This document shows positions 14,491 to 21,230 of a DNA stretch of 32,124 bases, in pieces. Below the pieces are notes generated by a model. The model had not been told where the DNA came from. It did no database searches and was given only the letters and a program-made list of their open reading frames with translations. The stretch is from Pseudomonas sp. PB120. GTDB lineage: Bacteria; Pseudomonadota; Gammaproteobacteria; Pseudomonadales; Pseudomonadaceae. The position numbers and the translations under genes are program-made. The DNA lies in contig NZ_RWIN01000130.1 of NCBI RefSeq assembly GCF_009761815.1, positions 1 to 32,124 on the forward strand, in the 5' to 3' direction. Position 1 is the first letter of the stretch. Each line of letters begins with the position of its first letter.

Positions 14491-14827
14491 GGTACGCAAA
14501 GCCTCTAAAGATCACGCTTTCTTGTGGCGAGGGAGCTTGCTCCCGCTCGGCTGCGCAGCTGTCGCAAACCGCGCGATGCGGTGTGCCTGACGAATTCCGT
14601 TGCTGGTTTTTGGGGCTGCTGCGCAACCCAGCGGGAGCAAGCTCCCTCGCCACAAAAGCTAAAACACCGCGTTCAAACTTAGCCAATCCGCGCGCAACAA
14701 GCGAGGTTGGCGCGATATGCACGCTCATTGGCAAGGATCGCAGCCATGGATCGATTGTCCGGTTTCGGGTGGGGGAACAGACTTTACCCATCAGCGCCGC
14801 CACGGCGCTCCCCATGAGGAAAGCACC
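14491..14827. other. Divergent intergenic region between the GlxA-type regulator and the HD gene
   Basis: No gene. It contains the REP doublet at 14522-14656 and about 170 nt of upstream DNA of the HD gene. There GGATCG occurs twice in direct orientation with a 13-nt period (14735-14740 and 14748-14753). AraC-type regulators often bind direct repeats, so this is a weak candidate operator. TTGGCA at 14728-14733 could be a -35 element, but no good -10 follows. Confidence 0.4.
14522..14656. repeat. REP doublet, TGTGGCGAGGGAGC type
   Basis: TTGTGGCGAGGGAGCTTGCT (arm 14522-14547) faces a perfect inverted copy at 14630-14655. The interior contains GCTGCGCAGCTGTCGC and GGGCTGCTGCGCAAC. This is the second REP type of the window, shared with 26137-26272 and with the inner parts of 2194-2333. 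Unlike most copies it sits between divergent genes, near the start of the GlxA-type regulator. Confidence 0.9.
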
Positions 14828-15469
14828 ATGAGCAGCACCATCGCCGGTATCAAAATCCCCGACAGCGCCTTGGCCAAGGCCACCACCGAATACATTCGCG
14901 ACGTGGAGTCAGACCTGCTGTATCACCACTCGCGCCGGGTATTTCTGTTCGGTGCCTTGAGCGGTGAGCGCAAGCAACTGGCCTACAACCCCGAGCTGTT
15001 GTATGTCGGCGCCATGTTCCATGACCTGGGTTTGATGGAAGGCCATCGCACAGACGACGAACGCTTTGAAGTCGACAGCGCCAACGCCGCCAAGGCATTT
15101 CTCAAACCGTTCGGCTTGAGCGACGACGACGTGGAACAGGTCTGGCTGTCGATTGCCCTGCACACCACGCCGGGCGTGCCGCAGCACCTGCGTCCGAACG
15201 TGGCACTGGTTACCGCCGGGGTTGAGATGGATGTGTTGGGTATCGACTATGCCGCGTTTCCGACCGTGCAGCGCGAAGCGGTGGTGCATGCGCACCCGCG
15301 GGGTGAAGGGTTCAAGGAATGCATTCTGTGTGCGTTCGCCAACGGCTTCAAACACAAGCCGGACACCACCTTCGGCACGGTGAACGCCGATGTGCTGGTG
15401 GACATTGATCCGGGCTTCAAGCCGATGAACTTCGTCGAGATCATCCGCAAATCGCCTTGGGCTGCATAA
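14828..15469 (+). CDS. HD-domain metal-dependent hydrolase, cyanamide hydratase-like
   Basis: A 213-residue HD-superfamily protein. Metal-site residues are His34 (LYHHSRRVFLFG), His65-Asp66 (MFHDLGLMEGH), His112 (IALHTTPGVP) and Asp135 (GVEMDVLGID). The spacing and the DxELLYVGAMFHDLGL-type context resemble the cyanamide hydratase-like HD branch more than dGTPases or cyclic-dinucleotide phosphodiesterases. The true substrate is unknown; many such proteins in Pseudomonas lie beside GlxA-type regulators, as here. The start was set at the ATG of MSSTIAGIKI with GAGGAAAG upstream; a longer frame to 14717 runs through promoter DNA. It converges on spuH across a REP doublet. Confidence 0.85.
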   Translation: MSSTIAGIKIPDSALAKATTEYIRDVESDLLYHHSRRVFLFGALSGERKQLAYNPELLYVGAMFHDLGLMEGHRTDDERFEVDSANAAKAFLKPFGLSDDDVEQVWLSIALHTTPGVPQHLRPNVALVTAGVEMDVLGIDYAAFPTVQREAVVHAHPRGEGFKECILCAFANGFKHKPDTTFGTVNADVLVDIDPGFKPMNFVEIIRKSPWAA

Positions 15470-15472
15470 AGC

Positions 15473-15559
15473 CCTGTGGGAGCCAGACTGCTGGTGATGG
15501 TGCGTCAGTCGACATCAATGTGGCTGATAGACCATCGCCAGCAGGCTGGCTCCCACAGT
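15473..15559. repeat. REP doublet, GCCAGC variant
   Basis: CTGTGGGAGCCAGACTGCTG (from 15473) faces CCAGCAGGCTGGCTCCCACA (to 15558). The arm core is GGGAGCCAGNCTGCTGG instead of GGGAGCGAGCCTGCTCG: a compensated change (G-C swapped on both sides) that preserves the palindrome. The interior (GATGGTGCGTCAGTCGACAT) is related to the interior at 1-46. It lies between the convergent HD gene and spuH. Confidence 0.88.
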
Positions 15560-15592
15560 GAATCGGGTTGGCCACATGATTGTGGCCAACCT

Positions 15593-16483
15593 TTAGGCCG
15601 CTTCCGGTGCCTGCGCGCGGCGCACGTCCGGTTGCTTCCACGAATCGGCAGCGCCTTCTTCGATGGCTTGTTGGATCGCACGTTTGCGCGTTTCTTCGGC
15701 ACGTCGGCTGAAGAACCAGACCAGGAAAGTCACGATCGACACCGCCAGCAAAATCAGGCTGGCCACGGCGTTGATCTCCGGTTTCACGCCCAGACGTACC
15801 GCCGAGAACACTTCCATCGGCAAGGTCGTCGAACCCGGGCCCGACACGAAGCTCGCCAACACCAGGTCATCGAGGGACAACGCGAAGGACATCATGCCCC
15901 CCGCTGCCAGCGATGGCGCGATCATCGGGATGGTGATCAGGAAGAACACCTTCCACGGCCGGGCACCCAGGTCCATGGCCGCCTCTTCGATGGACAGGTC
16001 CAGCTCACGCAAGCGCGCCGACACTACCACCGCCACATACGCCGCACAGAATGTGGTGTGCGCGATCCAGATGGTGACGATCCCGCGTTCCTGCGGCCAG
16101 CCGATCATCTGCGCCATCGCCACGAACAGCAGCAACAGCGACAGACCGGTGATCACTTCCGGCATCACCAACGGAGCGGTGACCAGGCCACCGAACAGCG
16201 TGCGACCCTTGAAGTGGGTGATACGGGTCAGGACGAACGCTGCCAATGTCCCCAGCGCCACCGCCGCAATCGCGGTGTAGCAGGCGATTTCCAGCGAGCG
16301 CACCACCGAGCCCATCAGTTGCGTGTTGTCCATCAACCCGACGTACCACTTGATCGACCAGCCGCCCCACACCGTCACCAGTTTCGAGGCGTTGAACGAG
16401 TAGATCACCAGGATCAGCATCGGCGCGTAGATGAACAGCAAACCCGCCACCAGCATGAAGCTTGAGAAACGGAAGCGTTTCAT
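15593..16483 (-). CDS. spuH: Polyamine ABC transporter permease SpuH (PotI-like)
   Basis: A 296-residue inner-membrane permease with about six hydrophobic segments. The cytoplasmic EAA loop that docks on the ATPase is visible as LDLSIEEAAMDLGARPWKVF, followed by ITIPMIAPSLAAG. It forms a heterodimeric channel with SpuG for putrescine and spermidine import. The N terminus (FMLVAGLLFIYAPMLILVIYSF) is the first membrane segment. A charged C-terminal tail (about 258-296) is longer than in E. coli PotI and predicted cytoplasmic. The start overlaps the spuG stop by 4 nt (ATGA), indicating translational coupling. It is the last gene of the operon; a REP doublet follows and no classic terminator was found. 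Confidence 0.95.
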   Translation of the reverse strand: MKRFRFSSFMLVAGLLFIYAPMLILVIYSFNASKLVTVWGGWSIKWYVGLMDNTQLMGSVVRSLEIACYTAIAAVALGTLAAFVLTRITHFKGRTLFGGLVTAPLVMPEVITGLSLLLLFVAMAQMIGWPQERGIVTIWIAHTTFCAAYVAVVVSARLRELDLSIEEAAMDLGARPWKVFFLITIPMIAPSLAAGGMMSFALSLDDLVLASFVSGPGSTTLPMEVFSAVRLGVKPEINAVASLILLAVSIVTFLVWFFSRRAEETRKRAIQQAIEEGAADSWKQPDVRRAQAPEAA

Positions 16484-17400
16484 TCCTTGCCCTCCATTTC
16501 TTTGGCCTGACTACGGTTGAACAGGATGATCGGCACAATCAGGATCGCCAGCATCACCACCGCCAGGGCAGACGCCACCGGCCAGTCACGGTTGTTGAAG
16601 AACTCTTGCCACAACACTTTACCGATCATCAGCGTTTCCGGACCGCCCAGCAGTTCCGGGATCACGAACTCGCCCACCACCGGAATGAACACCAGCATGC
16701 AGCCGGCGATGATCCCGTTCTTGGACAGCGGAATGGTGATCTTCCAGAAGCTGTTGAAGGTGCTCGAACCCAGGTCCGATGCGGCTTCCAGCAAGCTGTT
16801 GTCGTGTTTGACCAGGTTGGCGTAGAGCGGCAGGATCATGAACGGCAGGTAGGAATAAACCACGCCGATATACACCGCCAGGTTGGTGTTGAGGATCTGC
16901 AGCGGCTCGTTGATCCAGCCCATGCTCATCAGGAAACCGTTGAGCAGGCCGTTGTTGCTGAGGATGCCCATCCACGCATACACGCGGATCAGGATCGCGG
17001 TCCAGGTCGGCATCATGATCAGCAGCACCAGCACCGTTTGCAGCTCTTTACGGGCACTGGCAATGGCGTAGGCCATCGGGTAGCCGATCAGCAGGCAGAG
17101 GATGGTGCTGAAAAACGCCATCTTCAACGAGCCGAGGTAGGCAGCGATGTACAACTCGTCGTCGCCGAGCATGGCGTAGTTGCTGAGGTTGAGCAGCACC
17201 TGCAGCTTCTGGTCGACGAAGTTGTAGATCTCGGTGTACGGCGGAATGGCCACGTCGGCTTCGGCGAAGCTGATCTTCAACACGATGAAGAACGGCAACA
17301 TGAAGAACATGAACAGCCAGATGAACGGAACCCCGATGACCAGCTGACGGCCACCGGGAATTATTCGATTGAGGCGTCGTTTGAATTTGCGCATGTTCAT
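16480..17400 (-). CDS. spuG: Polyamine ABC transporter permease SpuG (PotH-like)
   Basis: A 306-residue permease, partner of SpuH. The first membrane segment is FIWLFMFFMLPFFIVLKISF (about 27-46), and further segments follow (TILCLLIGYPMAYAIA, TVLVLLIMMPTWTAILIRVY). The EAA loop is LLEAASDLGSSTFNSFWKIT. Both ends overlap neighbours by 4 nt (ATGA with spuF upstream and spuH downstream), so the three genes are translated as a coupled block. The ATG at 17400 has no strong ribosome site, consistent with coupling; a second ATG at 17394 is an alternative. Confidence 0.95.
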   Translation of the reverse strand: MNMRKFKRRLNRIIPGGRQLVIGVPFIWLFMFFMLPFFIVLKISFAEADVAIPPYTEIYNFVDQKLQVLLNLSNYAMLGDDELYIAAYLGSLKMAFFSTILCLLIGYPMAYAIASARKELQTVLVLLIMMPTWTAILIRVYAWMGILSNNGLLNGFLMSMGWINEPLQILNTNLAVYIGVVYSYLPFMILPLYANLVKHDNSLLEAASDLGSSTFNSFWKITIPLSKNGIIAGCMLVFIPVVGEFVIPELLGGPETLMIGKVLWQEFFNNRDWPVASALAVVMLAILIVPIILFNRSQAKEMEGKE

Positions 17401-18539
17401 GAGCGAAGTACCACGCCGCTGTCGTCTTCCCAGTACACGTACACCTGGTCACCCCAGGTTGGACGCTGACCGCGGCGTTCGGCGTTGGCGACGAAAGACT
17501 GGACGATCTTGCCGCTCGGCAGTTCGACGTAGAACACCGAGTGACCGCCCAGGTAAGCGATGTCGTGCACCTTGCCGCTGGACCAGTTGTACTCGCAGGT
17601 CGGCATGGTCGGTGTCACCAGCAGTTTTTCCGGACGGATCGCGTAGGTCACGGACTTGTCCTGCACCGAGGTGCTGATGCCGTGGCCCACGTAGATCTGG
17701 CGGTCCAGGTCCTTGCAGGTGATGGTCGCGTGACCTTCGGCGTCGTCGATTACTTCGCCGTCGAAGATGTTGACGTTGCCGATGAACTCGCAGACCAGGC
17801 GGCTGGTCGGGGTTTCGTAGATGTCGATCGGGCTGCCGATCTGGGCGATCCAGCCCAGGTGCATGATCGCGATGCGCTCGGCCATGGTCATGGCCTCTTC
17901 CTGGTCGTGGGTCACCATGACGCAGGTTACGCCAACGCGTTCGATGATCTCGACCAGCTCAAGCTGCATCTGCGAACGCAGTTTCTTGTCCAGCGCACCC
18001 ATCGGTTCGTCGAGCAGCAACAGCTTCGGTCGCTTGGCCAGCGAACGCGCCAGGGCCACACGCTGACGCTGGCCACCGGACAACTGATGCGGCTTGCGCT
18101 TTGCGTACTGGCTCATCTGCACCAGCTTGAGCATGTCCGCCACGCGAGCATCGACTTCAGCCGCCGGAAGCTTGTCCTGCTTGAGGCCGAAGGCGATGTT
18201 CTGCGCCACGGTCATGTGCGGGAACAAGGCATAGGACTGGAACATCATGTTGATCGGCCGCTCGTACGGCGGCATGTCCGTGATGTCTACGCCATCAAGG
18301 AAGATCCGCCCTTCGGTCGGTCGTTCGAAGCCGGCGAGCATGCGCAGCAAGGTGGATTTGCCCGATCCCGAACCGCCGAGCAAGGCGAAAATCTCGCCTT
18401 TCTTGATTTCCAGGGACACATCGTCCACGGCAATCGTCTCGTCGAACTTCTTCGTGACCCGGTCGATTTTGACCAGCACCTGTTTAGGTGACTGGTCGCC
18501 CTCGAGGGCTTTCTTATAGGCGCCGGAGGCAACTGCCAT
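17397..18539 (-). CDS. spuF: Polyamine ABC transporter ATP-binding protein SpuF (PotA/PotG-like)
   Basis: A 380-residue ATPase that powers the SpuGH permease. Walker A is GGSGSGKST (55-63). The Q-loop is MMFQSYALFPHMTV, the signature is LSGGQRQRVALARSLAKRP, Walker B is LLLLDEPMGALD, and the switch His is in VMVTHDQEEAM. The C-terminal part (from about 250) is the TOBE regulatory domain. The first 20 residues precede the nucleotide-binding domain and vary in the family. The gene is separated from spuE by 72 nt that contain an imperfect hairpin and a T-run on the coding strand, which may lower expression of spuFGH relative to the binding proteins. Confidence 0.96.
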   Translation of the reverse strand: MAVASGAYKKALEGDQSPKQVLVKIDRVTKKFDETIAVDDVSLEIKKGEIFALLGGSGSGKSTLLRMLAGFERPTEGRIFLDGVDITDMPPYERPINMMFQSYALFPHMTVAQNIAFGLKQDKLPAAEVDARVADMLKLVQMSQYAKRKPHQLSGGQRQRVALARSLAKRPKLLLLDEPMGALDKKLRSQMQLELVEIIERVGVTCVMVTHDQEEAMTMAERIAIMHLGWIAQIGSPIDIYETPTSRLVCEFIGNVNIFDGEVIDDAEGHATITCKDLDRQIYVGHGISTSVQDKSVTYAIRPEKLLVTPTMPTCEYNWSSGKVHDIAYLGGHSVFYVELPSGKIVQSFVANAERRGQRPTWGDQVYVYWEDDSGVVLRS

Positions 18540-18552
18540 TTACGAAACTCCC

Positions 18553-18589
18553 AAAAAAAAGAGTGCAGTTCGCTCAAGGTGAGCCAACT
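18553..18589 (-). terminator. Possible attenuator between spuE and spuF
   Basis: On the transcribed (minus) strand AGTTGGCTCA and TGAGCGAACT form a 10-position stem (one G-G mismatch) around a CCT loop, at 18589-18567. It is followed after 6 nt by eight T (18560-18553). The gap between stem and T-run is longer than in standard intrinsic terminators, so partial termination or an mRNA processing/stabilising role is more likely than a strong stop. Confidence 0.4.
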
Positions 18590-18611
18590 TTGGATAGTTT
18601 GAGCCTTGAAG

Positions 18612-19709
18612 CTATTTACCCGACTTGACCTTGGTCCAGCTGCGGGTCATCAAACGTTGAATATTCGGTGGCAACTCGATGGACACGTAGGTCTTGTCGA
18701 GGACTGCCTGCGGTGGATAAACCGCTTCGTCGGTGCGAATGGACTGTTCCATCAGTTTGTCCGACCCCGGATTAGGGTTGGCGTAGCCGACGTAATCACT
18801 GACCTGGGCGATCACCTCAGGTTTCAGCAAATAGTTGATGAACGCGTGGGCTTCCTTGACGTTGGCTGCATCCTTCGGGATCGCCAGCATGTCGAACCAC
18901 AGCGCGCCACCTTCCTTGGGAATGGTGTAGGCGATCTTCACGCCCTTCTTGGCTTCCTCGGCACGGTTACGGGCCTGGAACATGTCACCGGAGAACCCGA
19001 CCGCGATGCAGATATCGCCGTTGGCCAGGTCGGTGATGTATTTGGAAGAGTGGAAGTAGGTCACGTAAGGCCGCACCGCCAGCAACTTCTCTTCGGCCTT
19101 TTTGTAATCTTCAGGGTTGGTGCTGTTGGCATTCAGGCCCATGTAGTTGAGCACGGTCGGCATCATTTCATCAGCGGAGTCGAGGAACGCCACGCCGCAA
19201 CTGTGCAGCTTCTTGATGTTCTCCGGCTCGAACAGCACCGCCCACGAGTCGATGGTGTCGACGCCCAGCACAGCCTTGATCTTGTCGACGTTGTAACCGA
19301 TGCCGTTGGTGCCCCACAGGTACGGCACGGCATACAGGTTGCCCGGATCGTTCTGCTCCAGACGCTTGAGCAGCACCGGGTCGAGGTTCGAGTAATTCGT
19401 CAGCTTCGACTTGTCGAGCTTCTGGAAAGCGCCCGCCTTGATCTGTTTGCCCAGGAAGTGGTTGGACGGCACGACCACGTCGTAACCGGTCCGCCCGGCG
19501 AGCAACTTGCCTTCCAGGGTTTCGTTGGAATCGAAGACGTCATACACCGGTTTGATGCCGGTCTCTTTCTGGAAGTCAGCCAGGGTGGTCTGACCGATGT
19601 AGTCCGACCAGTTATAAATATGCACCGTACCGGCAGCCTGAACACTGACGGCAAGCGTCAGACCGGCGCCAAACAGCAGGGCATTGCGCAACAAAGAAAA
19701 AATAGGCAA
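18612..19709 (-). CDS. spuE: Polyamine-binding periplasmic protein SpuE (spermidine-preferring by homology)
   Basis: A 365-residue PotF/PotD-type binding protein with signal peptide (about 1-25, ending VSVQAAG). The mature start HIYNWSDYIGQTTLADF carries the aromatic and acidic residues that hold the polyamine in this family. VYDVFDSNETLEGKLLAG and YDVVVPSNHFLGKQI are also typical. In P. aeruginosa the second binding protein of the spu operon (SpuE) prefers spermidine, and SpuD prefers putrescine; assignment here is by position and resemblance. The start is a TTG: it lies 7 nt after AGAGGA, and no ATG or GTG occurs before the signal peptide core. A REP doublet lies upstream, separating it from spuD. 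Confidence 0.93.
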   Translation of the reverse strand: MPIFSLLRNALLFGAGLTLAVSVQAAGTVHIYNWSDYIGQTTLADFQKETGIKPVYDVFDSNETLEGKLLAGRTGYDVVVPSNHFLGKQIKAGAFQKLDKSKLTNYSNLDPVLLKRLEQNDPGNLYAVPYLWGTNGIGYNVDKIKAVLGVDTIDSWAVLFEPENIKKLHSCGVAFLDSADEMMPTVLNYMGLNANSTNPEDYKKAEEKLLAVRPYVTYFHSSKYITDLANGDICIAVGFSGDMFQARNRAEEAKKGVKIAYTIPKEGGALWFDMLAIPKDAANVKEAHAFINYLLKPEVIAQVSDYVGYANPNPGSDKLMEQSIRTDEAVYPPQAVLDKTYVSIELPPNIQRLMTRSWTKVKSGK

Positions 19710-19838
19710 GTGGAGGTCCTCTAAAATTAGTTGGGCCCAAGTTGCCCCGCGTTACATGACAGTCATGGCTGCCCAGCAACAAAACCGGCGCGCAACTTAC
19801 CCTCGAAAAACCGTTCCAGCAAACTTTATGAAGATCCT

Positions 19839-19940
19839 TGTAGGAGCGAGCCTGCTCGCGATGGTCGTCAACGATGACGCTGGCTGCCTGGCACCCAGCG
19901 GTGCTCTCAGGTTCATCGCGAGCGAGCTCGCTCCTACAGG
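19839..19940. repeat. REP doublet inside the spu operon
   Basis: TGTAGGAGCGAGCCTGCTCG (from 19839) and GCGAGCGAGCTCGCTCCTAC (to 19936) are inverted copies. The element lies 10 nt after the spuD stop and about 130 nt before spuE. It is the only doublet found within an operon here and could stabilise the spuD 3' end or reduce read-through. Confidence 0.9.
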
Positions 19941-19949
19941 GGGTGTTAC

Positions 19950-21062
19950 TTACTTACCGGATTTGATCTTGGTCCAGCTGCGAGTCAGGATCCGCTGGGT
20001 CGCGGCCGGCAAATCGGCAATCGCGTACAGCTTGGCCTGGACGTCGGCAGGCGGGTAGATGCCCGGGTCGCTGGTGATGTCTTTATCAACCAGCGGGGTA
20101 GCCGCTGCGTTGCCGTTCGGGAAGCGCACGGCGTTGGTGATTGCTGCCATGACTTCCGGCTTCTGCAGGTAGGTCATGAACTTGTAGGCGCCTTCGACGT
20201 TTTCGGCATCTTTAGGGATGGCGACCATGTCGTAGAAGCTGCCTGCACCTTCTTTCGGAATGTTGTAGCTGACTTTGACCTTGTCGCCGGCTTCAGCCGC
20301 GCGGGATTTGGCCTGGTACACGTCACCCGAGTAACCGACGGCAACGCAGATGTTGCCGTTGGCCAGGTCGGAGATGTACTTGGACGAGTGGAAGTAGGCA
20401 ATCGAAGGACGTACTTTCAGCAGCAGCGCTTCAGCCTTGTCGATGTCTTCTTTCTTCTGGCTGTCGGTTGGCAGGCCCAGGTAGTGCAATGCCGCCGGAA
20501 TCATTTCGGTTGGCGAATCGAGCAGGCTGATCCCGCACGACTTCAACTTGGCAGCGTTTTCAGGCTTGAAGATCAAGTCCCAGGAATTGGTTGGTGCGTC
20601 GGCGCCCAGTGCAGCCTTGACCTTCTCGGCGTTGAAACCGATACCGATCGAACCCCACATGTACGGGAAGGCGTGTTCGTTGCCCGGGTCGCTGACCGAT
20701 ACTGCTTTGAGCAGATCAGGGTTCAGGTTTTTCCAGTTAGGCAGTTTGGATTTGTCCAGCGTCTGGTAGACACCCGCCTTGATTTGCTTGGCCAGGAAGT
20801 TGTTCGACGGCACGACGACGTCGTAGCCGGACTTGCCTGCCAGCAACTTGGCTTCCAGGGTTTCGTTGCTGTCGAAAACGTCGTACACCACCTTGATCCC
20901 GGACTCTTTCTCGAAGTTCGCGATGGTGTCCGGAGCGATGTAGTCGGACCAGTTATAGACGTGCAACACCTTGTCGTCCGCCTGTACAGCACCCGCCATT
21001 GCGCCCAGCAGGGACATGGCGAGGAGGGTCTTGCCAGCTATCTTCATACCTAATGCCTTCAT
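19950..21062 (-). CDS. spuD: Polyamine-binding periplasmic protein SpuD (putrescine-preferring by homology)
   Basis: A 370-residue PotF-type protein, paralogous to SpuE. The signal peptide is within residues 1-29 (KTLLAMSLLGAMAGAVQA). The mature domain begins DDKVLHVYNWSDYIAPDT; the WSDYI motif and VVYDVFDSNETLEAKLLAG align with SpuE. The chosen ATG at 21062 has GGAG 8 nt upstream; the internal ATG at 21047 is possible, and the longer frame to 21143 has no signal peptide at its start and is rejected. It is preceded by a 168-nt gap after spuC with a small hairpin. Both binding proteins are expected to share the single SpuFGH translocator. Confidence 0.94.
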   Translation of the reverse strand: MKALGMKIAGKTLLAMSLLGAMAGAVQADDKVLHVYNWSDYIAPDTIANFEKESGIKVVYDVFDSNETLEAKLLAGKSGYDVVVPSNNFLAKQIKAGVYQTLDKSKLPNWKNLNPDLLKAVSVSDPGNEHAFPYMWGSIGIGFNAEKVKAALGADAPTNSWDLIFKPENAAKLKSCGISLLDSPTEMIPAALHYLGLPTDSQKKEDIDKAEALLLKVRPSIAYFHSSKYISDLANGNICVAVGYSGDVYQAKSRAAEAGDKVKVSYNIPKEGAGSFYDMVAIPKDAENVEGAYKFMTYLQKPEVMAAITNAVRFPNGNAAATPLVDKDITSDPGIYPPADVQAKLYAIADLPAATQRILTRSWTKIKSGK

Positions 21063-21191
21063 GGGTAATGCTCCAATTTTTCTTTTTAACCACGCGCTCA
21101 GCGGCCTTTTTCCTGGGCATCCGAACAACCGGTAGTCTGGCAAGTTACGAGGCAGGCTTTCAAGGAAAGACCCATCCTTTATTTACTCCGG

Positions 21192-21209
21192 GCGAAGTGC
21201 AAACTTCGC
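21192..21209. promoter_or_regulatory. Small hairpin between spuC and spuD
   Basis: GCGAAGT (21192-21198) and ACTTCGC (21203-21209) form a perfect 7-bp stem with a 4-nt centre (GCAA on the plus strand, TTGC on the transcribed strand). It is 22 nt after the spuC stop. There is no T-run, so it is not a standard terminator. It may be a processing or stability element, or part of a promoter for spuD. Confidence 0.35.
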
Positions 21210-21230
21210 ACCCCGCCCAGAGCCTAGCAC

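Noticed and set aside
21063..21143. A longer N terminus for SpuD
   Set aside because: It adds 27 residues before the signal peptide and includes the ribosome site of the chosen start as coding sequence.
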